Source: CAZLMW01 sp964560875
GTDB taxonomy: Bacteria; Myxococcota_A; UBA9042
Assembly: GCA_964560875.1 (NCBI GenBank)
Contig: CAZLMW010000212.1
Coordinates: forward strand, 1 to 7,207
DNA: 7,207 bases
Direction of reading: 5' to 3'
The notes under the pieces: model-generated
Databases searched by the model: none
Told to the model about the DNA's origin: nothing
What the model saw: only the letters and a program-made list of their open reading frames with translations
Shown: one piece after another, positions 1 to 5,922 of the stretch
How positions within the stretch are numbered: the stretch's first letter is position 1
How the letters are laid out: every line of letters begins with the position of its first letter
Translations under genes and position numbers: made by a program

Positions 1-1199
1 GCGACTGCGCGCAGGTCGAGCCGACGTTCAACTTCCGCGATGCGCGCGTGAAGCTGGTCTGGCGTCTGCCCGGTGAGGAGCACGCGCGCGATCTTGTGGC
101 GGCCGCTGACGAACGGAAAGACCTCGGCGCCGATCGGATGGTCGATGCTGAGCTCATGAACCCAGTCCTGGGCGCGCAGGTCTACAGCGGCGGCTTCATC
201 GAAGTACAGGCGGCCGGGCTCTTGTACACCGAGCAGGATCGCGGCGGACGGTCGGGTCGGGGCGGGCACGAAGGCGGGGTCGAGGCCGAGGGCGTGGCGG
301 ACGGCATACATCGGAAGATCGACATCGGCGGCGAGCGCGGCGAGGGCGGACAGGGCGTTGCCACCGAGGCGGGGGCTCACTTCGAGGATGTGGATCGTCT
401 CGCCGGCCAGCACGAAGTCGGCGTCAAAGGGTCCGTCGGTGATCGCGAATTGGCCGAGCAGGCGGGCGATCTCGGCGCGAATGGCGGCCTCTGCGGCGGC
501 GGGAAGGCCGGACGGCAGGATATGCCCCCAGGTCGCGCAATAGGGGATCGGGGCGGTGCGTCGGTGGGTGATGAGCGCCCATGAGACGGCGCCGTCGGCC
601 AGCACGCCCTCGATCGTGCCCTGCATGCCGTCGATGAACGCCTCGAGCACCGCGCGGCCATCGGGACCAAACGACAGCGTCTCGGGTAAACGGGCGTCAA
701 ACTCAGCGCGATTTGTCACGACAAAGGTGCCCTTGCTGCCCGATGAACGCGCGGGTTTGAGCACCGCGGCGCCGCCGGCGAGCACCTCATCAACGGCGGC
801 AGGATCGCCACCATCGGGCGTCTGCGCGGTCAGCTCGGTCCACGGCGGATTGCCGGCGCCCGCGTCATCGAGGAATCGGCGAAACAGAGCCTTATCGGTC
901 AGCGTGAGCGCGGCGGCCGTCGAAAAACCGGGCAGCTGCAGCTCGTCAGCGACAAACGCAGCGGTGTGCACGGCGACGTCGGTGCAGGCGGCGATAACCC
1001 CGTCTATCTCCTGCTCACGCGCGAGTGCCAGGACCGCAGCGGAGTCGGTGGTGTCGACCCCAAAACATGCGTCCGCGATGGCGTGGCCGGGATTGTCGGG
1101 CACGTTGTCGGTCGTCAGCACACGCACGCCGAGGCGTTTGGCGGCGTGGATCACCGGCAGCTGGTGCTCGGAGGCGGCGAGGACAAGAAGCGTCGGCAT
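1..1199 (-). CDS. ATP-grasp domain ligase, C-terminus cut by window edge
   Basis: Reading from the ATG at 1199-1197 to the left edge gives 399 codons without a stop, so the 3' end lies outside the window. The product has the order of the carbamoyl-phosphate-synthase/PurK-like ATP-grasp group. A Rossmann-like pre-ATP-grasp part begins MPTLLVLAASEHQLPV. The nucleotide-binding lysine is in LKPARSSGSKGT (K148, second Lys 156). An acidic hinge residue is E186 in VLEAFIDG. The metal-binding end is DADF (D261) followed by EVSPRLGGNA (E273 to N281). The usual Asn two residues after the metal-binding Glu is Ser275, as in many uncharacterised members. Such enzymes activate a carboxylate as acyl-phosphate and join it to an amine or thiol; the substrate here cannot be told. 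It is cytosolic, with no signal peptide or membrane segment. It lies 90 bases downstream of pspA on the same strand. No clear Shine-Dalgarno precedes the ATG, so the exact start is less sure than the family. Confidence 0.85.
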   Translation of the reverse strand, partial: MPTLLVLAASEHQLPVIHAAKRLGVRVLTTDNVPDNPGHAIADACFGVDTTDSAAVLALAREQEIDGVIAACTDVAVHTAAFVADELQLPGFSTAAALTLTDKALFRRFLDDAGAGNPPWTELTAQTPDGGDPAAVDEVLAGGAAVLKPARSSGSKGTFVVTNRAEFDARLPETLSFGPDGRAVLEAFIDGMQGTIEGVLADGAVSWALITHRRTAPIPYCATWGHILPSGLPAAAEAAIRAEIARLLGQFAITDGPFDADFVLAGETIHILEVSPRLGGNALSALAALAADVDLPMYAVRHALGLDPAFVPAPTRPSAAILLGVQEPGRLYFDEAAAVDLRAQDWVHELSIDHPIGAEVFPFVSGRHKIARVLLTGQTPDQLHARIAEVERRLDLRAV

Positions 1200-1289
1200 G
1201 GCGCAACCAAACGTCGCGATCGTGGGCGCAGGACCGCAAAAACACACACGGACCGACGGGGTAACCGCCGGCCCGCGTGTAGAACAAAC

Positions 1290-2054
1290 TTAGACTTTGA
1301 CGTCGTCGCCGATCCCAACACCGACATCCGGCACGGGGAACTCGTCGTCGAGGCCGAGACGCGCGGGTTCTTTGACCGCGGGCGCCATGCCCATCTTCGC
1401 CTTGAGCGCGGCGAGCGCGTCGTCGGTGCCGGTCTCGTGCTCGAGCGCTGCGAATTGCTCGTCGAGGTTGGCGCCGGACATATCGTCGACGAGCTCGGTG
1501 GCGGCGTCCGCTTCGGCCTCGTTCTGCTCAACCTTGTCGGTCATGCGGTCAAACGCGTCGAACGCGGAGTTGTCGCTGAGTCCGCCCATCGTCTGCTGGA
1601 TCGACTTCTGCGCCTCGGCCCGCTTCTGACGCGCGATGAGCAGGTCTTTCTTGCGCTTGGCCTCGTCGATCTTCTTTTGGAGCTTGTGCAGCTGCGCGCG
1701 GAGCGTCTCGGTCGCCTGCTTCTGAGAGGCCCACTGCTTTTGCCAATCGGCGTGCATCTGGGTCTCGGACTGCTGGCGGGTCAAGGCCTCGCGAGCCAGC
1801 GACTCGTCGCCCTTGCTGAGCGCGAGCATCGCCTTCTTTTCCCACTCGCCAGCGGACTTCTTGGACTGGTTCATCTTGGCGTACAGGCGCTTTTCGTCGG
1901 CGATCGCGACGGCCACCTGCTTCTTGGCCTTGATGAACTGCTCGCGCATGTCGACGATCAGTTGGTTGAGGATTTTTTCGGGGTCTTCGGCGCTGCTGAT
2001 CGCGGCGTTGACGTTGCTCTTCATCAGCAGGCTGAGACGGTTCCAGAAGCTCAT
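1290..2054 (-). CDS. pspA: Phage-shock protein A / IM30 family membrane-stress protein
   Basis: The 254-residue product aligns by eye with PspA along its whole length. It has an N-terminal amphipathic helix (MSFWNRLSLLMKSNVNAAI), then AEDPEKIL (residues 22-29), matching the conserved AEDP turn. A long charged coiled coil with almost no proline runs from about 30 to 155. WEKKAMLALSKGDESLAREAL (71-91) corresponds to the WxxKAxxAL...DLAR region of PspA. The FDRMTDKVEQNEAEADA segment lies around 168-184 and the C-terminal helices LDEQFAALE and ALAALKAKM at 197-221. PspA/IM30/Vipp1 proteins are ESCRT-III-like scaffolds that assemble on stressed inner membrane and limit proton leakage. It is about 30 residues longer than E. 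coli PspA because of an acidic, Pro/Gly-containing tail (222-254). The ATG is preceded by GAGGG (2059-2063 on the plus strand) at 4 bases. No pspF, pspB or pspC is in view; the neighbours are a YbjN-like gene and an ATP-grasp gene. Confidence 0.94.
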   Translation of the reverse strand: MSFWNRLSLLMKSNVNAAISSAEDPEKILNQLIVDMREQFIKAKKQVAVAIADEKRLYAKMNQSKKSAGEWEKKAMLALSKGDESLAREALTRQQSETQMHADWQKQWASQKQATETLRAQLHKLQKKIDEAKRKKDLLIARQKRAEAQKSIQQTMGGLSDNSAFDAFDRMTDKVEQNEAEADAATELVDDMSGANLDEQFAALEHETGTDDALAALKAKMGMAPAVKEPARLGLDDEFPVPDVGVGIGDDVKV

Positions 2055-2114
2055 GGTTCCCTCGTTGTATGGGGTCGTGTTCGTTTCGTTTGACGTGTGA
2101 TGGACGCGATCGTG

Positions 2115-2525
2115 CTAGGCGGCCGCGGCGACGGTCAACATCGCGGCGAGCGCGTCGTGGTGCTCGATGATGGCCAGCGTGATGCAGTCGATCGCGGCGA
2201 GGAACTCGTTTTCGTCGAGGTTTTCGGCCTGGAGGCATTCGACCACGACGACCGCTTTGTCCTCGAGCGCGTAGGCCCCCTGCACCAGCTCGGTGGCGTT
2301 GAGGGCGAGAAGCGCGCCAAACAGCGCAGCGGTCTGCTCGGCGCCCATGTCCGGCAAGTCGAAGAGCTTGCATCGGAAGATCACGAGCGGATCGGTATGC
2401 TGGACGACGATCTGCGCGCCACCCCACTCCTCTTCGTGGAGAATCCACGTGCCGTGGCCGACCTCTTCATAGTCGACGCCGCTGTTGATGATGAAAGATT
2501 CGATGTCTTCGTGGGTACGTGCCAT
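2115..2525 (-). CDS. Small YbjN-like (type III chaperone-like fold) protein
   Basis: This gene encodes 136 residues beginning MARTHEDIESFIINSGVDYE. The pattern of an N-terminal helix, a central antiparallel beta stretch (TWILHEEEW, AQIVVQHTDPLVIFRCKL, then GAYALEDKAVVVVECL) and two helices (TAALFGALLALNATEL and ENEFLAAIDCITLAIIEHHDAL) resembles YbjN proteins, which share a fold with type III secretion chaperones. DUF2170/YjfI, the small partner encoded beside the PspA-like YjfJ in E. coli, is an alternative of similar size. There is no signal peptide and the protein is strongly acidic. The ATG at 2525 is chosen because AGGAG (plus-strand 2537-2541) lies 11 bases upstream and the longer reading frame has no family-like sequence. 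It is first in the ybjN-pspA-ATP-grasp unit, 60 bases before pspA, so it may regulate or chaperone PspA. That role is inferred from position only. Confidence 0.8.
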   Translation of the reverse strand: MARTHEDIESFIINSGVDYEEVGHGTWILHEEEWGGAQIVVQHTDPLVIFRCKLFDLPDMGAEQTAALFGALLALNATELVQGAYALEDKAVVVVECLQAENLDENEFLAAIDCITLAIIEHHDALAAMLTVAAAA

Positions 2526-2601
2526 CTGTCGTTTTGCTCCTGCGTGTGACGCGCGGCGGCCGGTTGGATCGGGCGCGACGTCGGTTCTGAACGGCGCCGC
2601 G

Positions 2602-2630
2602 AATGTAGAGCGCCCGACGGGAATCGGCAA
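2602..2630 (-). promoter_or_regulatory. Candidate sigma70-type promoter for the ybjN-like/pspA unit
   Basis: On the minus strand, TTGCCG (plus-strand 2625-2630) is followed after exactly 17 bases by TACATT (2602-2607). Each hexamer matches 4 of 6 consensus positions. It would give an untranslated leader of about 70 bases before the ATG at 2525. No PspF-type sigma54 site (GG-N10-GC with the usual flanks) was recognised nearby. Matches of this quality occur by chance, so this is a candidate only. Confidence 0.35.
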
Positions 2631-2736
2631 CCGGCGCGTTGTCATCTCGACCGCCATTGCCGTGGTGCGACCAGCCCCATGACGGCTGCGCATCGCTTCA
2701 AGTAAAGTCGTCGACGCCAACCGCGTCGTCGGCGCC

Positions 2737-2740
2737 GGAG
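2737..2740 (+). promoter_or_regulatory. GGAG ribosome binding site that favours a GTG start
   Basis: GGAG abuts the ATG at 2741 with no spacer, too close for normal pairing with the ribosome, but lies 6 bases before the in-frame GTG at 2747. That makes GTG 2747 a realistic start of the lipoprotein gene, shortening the signal sequence by two residues only. Confidence 0.4.
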
Positions 2741-3718
2741 ATGCCCGTGATTGCCAAGCCATCCATCGCCCTTGCCTCGTTGGTCACGCTCGTCGCTTGT
2801 GCGTGCGGAAACAACGCCCCCCACGCCGACACGAGCGTCGCCAAGCAGCCCAGGGCCCGCCCCAAAGCTGCCCCCAAAGCCGCCCCCAAAGCCGCCCCCA
2901 AAGTCGCCCAAAAAACCGACAACGCTGACGGGCCGCTTGTCATCCGCAAAGGCAAGAAGGTCCCGATCGCCGACCTCATCGCCGCCTGCAAGTCCGAGCT
3001 CGCGAAGATGGAAGATATCTGGGTGCATGATCACGACACGGGTAAGCTGCTGGGCCGCCTCAACGCCAGCTTTCAAAAGCGCGGCTACTTCTCGCGCATT
3101 CCCTCGCAACCGGCGCTGCGAGCCCTCGAGTCCAACCTCAAGGTCCACGCGAGCACCCATGCGCTGATCCTCGACGACTTCAAGAAGCACATCCCCACCG
3201 TCGACGACAACCCGATGGCCGCGTCGCTCAAACCCGGTCAAGCTTGGGATGTCGAGGCCGAGGAGCTCTTCGTCAGGGTTCAGCTTGAGCTGCACCTGCA
3301 GGGCCCCATCGAAGCGGTCGCGCGGTTCATCGACGAGCTGCCGCAGGCCGTCGAGCGGCTCATCATCATCACCGGCGACCGTGCTCGTCCGGGCGGGGTC
3401 ATCCTGACCGCCGACGTGTTCTACGAACGCGGTCTGCCGATGCCCGAGATCACGCTGCCGTGGCCCGAGCTCGACGAACGCCTCGCCGCCGCCGGTCATG
3501 ACCCCGACGACAAAGAGCTCATGAAGGACCCGCAAGTCATCCGCCTGCGCGAGATGGTCAACATCGGCCGCCAGCGACTCGCCGACGTCAAGAACACGCT
3601 CGCCGTCGCGTCGGACTTTCCGCGGTGGCTGCTGCGGGCGAAGTTCTTCGAGAAGAAGTCGGTCGCTGCGTCGTCGATTCGAGGCGCGGAGATGCTCGGT
3701 TCGATCGCCGGCAGGTAG
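2741..3718 (+). CDS. Lipoprotein with possible PilO/GspM-like domain
   Basis: Seen: a lipoprotein signal sequence with one Lys (K6), a hydrophobic stretch ALASLVTLVA and a lipobox LVAC (Cys20), followed by an Ala/Lys/Pro repeat (41-58) that would act as a flexible linker. The folded part starts near residue 65. Residues 178-230 (VRVQLELHLQGPIEAVARFI, then IDELPQAVERLIIITG and TADVFYERG) follow the pattern of the PilO periplasmic ferredoxin-like domain: beta strand, helix with ARF, strand near the conserved 'RI' position, final strand ending in a Y/F. This likeness is inference by eye. The C-terminal part (240-325) is charged and helical, of no recognised family. GGAG at 2737-2740 directly touches the ATG at 2741 but sits 6 bases before the GTG at 2747, so the true start may be two codons later; both keep the signal sequence. 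No pil genes are in view. It stands alone, divergent from the ybjN-like unit. Membrane-anchored in the periplasm is likely. Confidence 0.85.
   Translation: MPVIAKPSIALASLVTLVACACGNNAPHADTSVAKQPRARPKAAPKAAPKAAPKVAQKTDNADGPLVIRKGKKVPIADLIAACKSELAKMEDIWVHDHDTGKLLGRLNASFQKRGYFSRIPSQPALRALESNLKVHASTHALILDDFKKHIPTVDDNPMAASLKPGQAWDVEAEELFVRVQLELHLQGPIEAVARFIDELPQAVERLIIITGDRARPGGVILTADVFYERGLPMPEITLPWPELDERLAAAGHDPDDKELMKDPQVIRLREMVNIGRQRLADVKNTLAVASDFPRWLLRAKFFEKKSVAASSIRGAEMLGSIAGR
2861..2908 (+). repeat. Four-copy 12-bp tandem repeat coding Pro-Lys-Ala-Ala
   Basis: The unit cccaaagcygcc is repeated four times in frame (2861-2872, 2873-2884, 2885-2896, 2897-2908; copies 2 and 3 are identical, copies 1 and 4 each differ by one base). 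It encodes P-K-A-A units just after the lipidated Cys. Because the unit is a multiple of three, slippage changes linker length without breaking the frame. This suits a flexible, positively charged tether between membrane anchor and folded domain. Confidence 0.9.
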
Positions 3719-3739
3719 GGCGCTGCGCGTGATCCTCGC

Positions 3740-3760
3740 GGTCGGTTGATGCACCCGACC
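3740..3760 (+). other. Hairpin 20 bases after the lipoprotein gene, possible terminator
   Basis: GGTCGG (3740-3745) pairs perfectly with CCGACC (3755-3760) around a 9-base loop, 21 bases past the lipoprotein stop codon. No T-run follows, so it does not meet the usual intrinsic-terminator pattern. In a genome this rich in G+C it may still stabilise the 3' end. Confidence 0.3.
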
Positions 3761-3837
3761 ACGGCGTGCATTCTCCGCCGCGGGCGTTTAGACCGGCTTT
3801 CTCATCGCGGAGGGAGTGGTGACAAAGACGGGCTGGA

Positions 3838-3858
3838 GCGCCGATCAGGAATCGGCGC
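3838..3858. other. Perfect 8-bp hairpin in the lipoprotein-asnB gap
   Basis: GCGCCGAT (3838-3845) and ATCGGCGC (3851-3858) form a perfect stem with a 5-base loop (cagga). Neither strand has a T-run beside it. It could be a bidirectional weak terminator, a protein-binding palindrome or part of a short interspersed repeat; the sequence alone does not decide. Confidence 0.55.
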
Positions 3859-3872
3859 CCTGGGATGGGGAA

Positions 3873-3900
3873 CGCCACGAAAATGACACTTTTCGGGGCG
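3873..3900. repeat. Imperfect palindrome with CGAAAA/TTTTCG core
   Basis: CGAAAA (3878-3883) and TTTTCG (3890-3895) are perfect inverted arms around tgacac. After one mismatch the pairing continues with CGCC (3873-3876) and GGCG (3897-3900). This gives 10 paired positions in 28 bases. The A/T-rich core is unlike the surrounding G+C-rich DNA, which suggests a binding site, a dispersed repeat or the end of a lost mobile element. A GGGCGCCC palindrome (3904-3911) follows directly. Confidence 0.6.
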
Positions 3901-3936
3901 TGGGGGCGCCCATAGCCCCAACCAAATAAGAATCAG

Positions 3937-3969
3937 GCACCGAGAAGCATTGCTATTCGGTGCTCTCGG
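3937..3969 (+). promoter_or_regulatory. Leader region with two competing hairpins before asnB
   Basis: Two mutually exclusive stems share the same left arm. Stem A pairs GCACCGA (3937-3943) with TCGGTGC (3957-3963), with an inner AGC/GCT helper stem (3946-3948 with 3952-3954). Stem B pairs CCGAG and AGCA (3940-3944, 3946-3949, with a one-base bulge) with TGCT and CTCGG (3961-3964, 3965-3969). Stem B ends two bases before the asnB Shine-Dalgarno, so it could affect ribosome access. If transcription starts upstream of 3937, this is a candidate translational switch. No known riboswitch class was recognised. Confidence 0.4.
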
Positions 3970-3971
3970 AT

Positions 3972-3975
3972 GGAG
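3972..3975 (+). promoter_or_regulatory. Ribosome binding site fixing the asnB start
   Basis: GGAG lies 9 bases before the ATG at 3985, good spacing for that codon. The earlier in-frame ATG at 3970 overlaps this site and would place five residues before the catalytic Cys, which must be at the mature N-terminus. The start at 3985 is therefore preferred. Confidence 0.85.
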
Positions 3976-3984
3976 TCGGTCGAT

Positions 3985-5922
3985 ATGTGTGGCATCGCGG
4001 GAATCGCCGGGCCGTTGGCCTCCGGTGCCGGACAGGGCTGGCTCGACGAGGCGGTCAAGGCGCTGCACCACCGCGGTCCGGACGGAAACGGCACCTGGCG
4101 CGACGACGACGTGGGTCTGGGCCACACGCGGCTTGCGATCCTCGACCTGAGCGCGAGCGGGGCGCAACCGATGCACTCGGCCGACGACGGGCACGTCATC
4201 GTCTACAACGGCGAGGTCTACAACTTCGACGAGCTCCGCAAGCCGCTGGTCGGCGATGGTTGGCAAGCGCGCGGCCACTCGGACTCCGAGCTCATCCTCG
4301 AAAACCTCGCCCGACGCGGCGTCGATATGCTCGCGGACCTCAACGGCATGTTCGGCCTTGCGTGGTGGGATCGGCGGACAAAGCGGCTCGTGTTGGCGCG
4401 CGATCGGGTCGGGATCAAGCCGCTGTACTGGGCGCAGGTGGGCGACAGCATCGCGTTTTCTTCCGAGTTGGCGCCGCTCGCTCGGTTGCCCGGCGTCGAC
4501 AACCGCATCGACCCGGAAGGCCTGTCCAACTACCTCGCGCTGGGCATGATGCCGGCGCCTTTTACGATGTTGCGCGGCGTTCGCCAGCTCGAAGCGGGCT
4601 GCTGGATGGCCTGGCAAGCGGGCGAGAGCGGCCCGAGTTGGACGACACCACGACGTTTTTGCCCAGCGATCGGCGCGCTGCGTGAGAGCGGCCTTTCCGA
4701 CACCGCCAGCCGCGACGCGATGCTGCAATGGCTCATCGAATCCGCGGTCAAAGCCCAGCTGGTCGCCGACGTTCCCGTGGGCGTGCTCCTCTCTGGTGGG
4801 GTCGATTCAAGCGTCGTCGCCGCCGCAGCAGCCCGCGCCCGCAGCAAGATCCGCACGTTTTCGGTCGTACATGACGATCCCGCCCACGACGAAGGCCAAT
4901 TCGCCCGCGCCGTCGCTCGCCACCTCGGCACCGAACACATCGAGATCGAGATGCCCACCGGCGGCTTGACGCGCGACGAACTCGACGAGCTCGTACTGCA
5001 CCACGGCGATCCCTTCGCAGACTCCTCGTCGCTGCCCACCAGGCGTCTGGCTCGGGAGGTCCGCAAACACGTAACCGTGGCCCTGAGCGGGGATGGTGGC
5101 GACGAGCTCTTCGCCGGCTACCCGCGCATCTGGCAAGGCAACGCCGTCGAACAGGCCGCCCGCGCCCCATCTCGACTGCGCAAACTCGGCTTGCAGGGAG
5201 CTACGGCGTTGACGCGCGCCATCGGTGGACCCGTGCGGGGCGCATCGCGTCGTGTCGCTCGTGCCTTGAGCCTGACCCAAAGACCGCCCCAGGAGCGCGC
5301 GGTCGGCACCATCACCTACTTCTGGCCGGACGAGACCCGCAGCCTGCTCCACCCCCAATTCCACGCACGGCCCAACGCGCTCATCGATCTCGTGGACCAC
5401 AACTCGGTGCCCGGATTGGCGGTCGGGGAGCCGGACGGGATGCACCGCATGGAGCAGCGCTTGAACCTGCCCGGGGACATGCTCACCAAGGTCGACCGCA
5501 TGACGATGGCCGCGTCGCTGGAGATTCGCCCGCCGCTGCTCGACAACACCATCGTCGAATTCGCGGCCGGGCTGCCGATCGAGGAGAAGGTCGCTGGCCG
5601 GGAAGGTAAAGCGATCCTGAAACGACTCGCGCGCCGCTGGGTGCCGCCCGAGGTGGTCGATCGCCCCAAGCGCGGCTTCTCGGTGCCGCTGATCGACTAT
5701 GGCGGTGCCGTTCTCGCCGACGCGACGGGCTGGGCGTTTTCATCGGACGAGTCGCCGCTGAAGACGCTGCTGACCGACGCCGCGCGGTGCGACCTGGTGG
5801 CGGAGTTTGCGCGCAGCGGGGAAGGGATTTCGCCCGAAGACTCGGTGTTTCGGCGCGCCCATCGGCAATGGACGATGACCGTCCTGGCGCTGGCGTTGCG
5901 GCAGCTCGAGGTGCAGCTGTGA
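3985..5922 (+). CDS. asnB: Asparagine synthase (glutamine-hydrolysing), AsnB-type amidotransferase
   Basis: The 645-residue product is a class II glutamine amidotransferase joined to an adenylating synthetase. It opens MCGIAGIAG, so Cys2 becomes the N-terminal nucleophile after Met removal; this fixes the start. Glutamine-site residues are present: RGPDG (R30-G34), YNGEVYNF (N75-E77) and SDSE (D100). The synthetase half carries the pyrophosphatase loop SGGVDSS (270-276) and SGDGGDELF (368-376). The enzyme hydrolyses glutamine, passes ammonia through a tunnel and amidates an AMP-activated carboxylate, classically aspartate. Its length is usual for the long bacterial AsnB type found in polysaccharide and secondary-metabolite loci, where the true acceptor may be a uronic acid or peptide. 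Its stop codon overlaps the start of the glycosyltransferase, which supports a glycan role. All key residues are present, so it should be active. It is preceded by a 266-base palindrome-rich gap and so probably heads its own transcript. Confidence 0.95.
   Translation: MCGIAGIAGPLASGAGQGWLDEAVKALHHRGPDGNGTWRDDDVGLGHTRLAILDLSASGAQPMHSADDGHVIVYNGEVYNFDELRKPLVGDGWQARGHSDSELILENLARRGVDMLADLNGMFGLAWWDRRTKRLVLARDRVGIKPLYWAQVGDSIAFSSELAPLARLPGVDNRIDPEGLSNYLALGMMPAPFTMLRGVRQLEAGCWMAWQAGESGPSWTTPRRFCPAIGALRESGLSDTASRDAMLQWLIESAVKAQLVADVPVGVLLSGGVDSSVVAAAAARARSKIRTFSVVHDDPAHDEGQFARAVARHLGTEHIEIEMPTGGLTRDELDELVLHHGDPFADSSSLPTRRLAREVRKHVTVALSGDGGDELFAGYPRIWQGNAVEQAARAPSRLRKLGLQGATALTRAIGGPVRGASRRVARALSLTQRPPQERAVGTITYFWPDETRSLLHPQFHARPNALIDLVDHNSVPGLAVGEPDGMHRMEQRLNLPGDMLTKVDRMTMAASLEIRPPLLDNTIVEFAAGLPIEEKVAGREGKAILKRLARRWVPPEVVDRPKRGFSVPLIDYGGAVLADATGWAFSSDESPLKTLLTDAARCDLVAEFARSGEGISPEDSVFRRAHRQWTMTVLALALRQLEVQL

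Noticed and set aside
1238..1271. Possible minus-strand terminator between pspA and the ATP-grasp gene
   Set aside because: CCGGCGG and CCGTCGG pair with one mismatch around a 5-base loop, but the TTTTT run starts 10 bases after the stem, too far for an intrinsic terminator.
556..1293. Plus-strand frame of 245 codons at the left end
   Set aside because: It is the shadow of the ATP-grasp gene, rich in Ser/Ala/Arg, and the minus strand carries all ATP-grasp motifs in one uninterrupted frame.
966..2093. Plus-strand open frame of 375 codons opposite pspA and the ATP-grasp start
   Set aside because: It is antisense to a clear PspA gene, its product is low-complexity Arg/Gly/Leu/Val sequence without domains, and long antisense frames are expected in high-GC DNA.
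2679..2708. Plus-strand promoter for the lipoprotein gene (TAAAGT at 2703-2708)
   Set aside because: The -10-like hexamer matches 4 of 6 positions, but no convincing -35 element lies 16-18 bases upstream.
2642..3754. Minus-strand open frame of 370 codons opposite the lipoprotein gene
   Set aside because: It mirrors the codon pattern of the lipoprotein gene, its protein is Gly/Arg/Asp-rich with no recognisable family, and the opposite strand has a lipobox and a coherent fold pattern.
3954..3959. Extended -10 element (TGCTATTC) for asnB
   Set aside because: It lies inside the hairpin region and the -35 position (3931-3936, AATCAG) is unlike consensus; too weak to list as a promoter.
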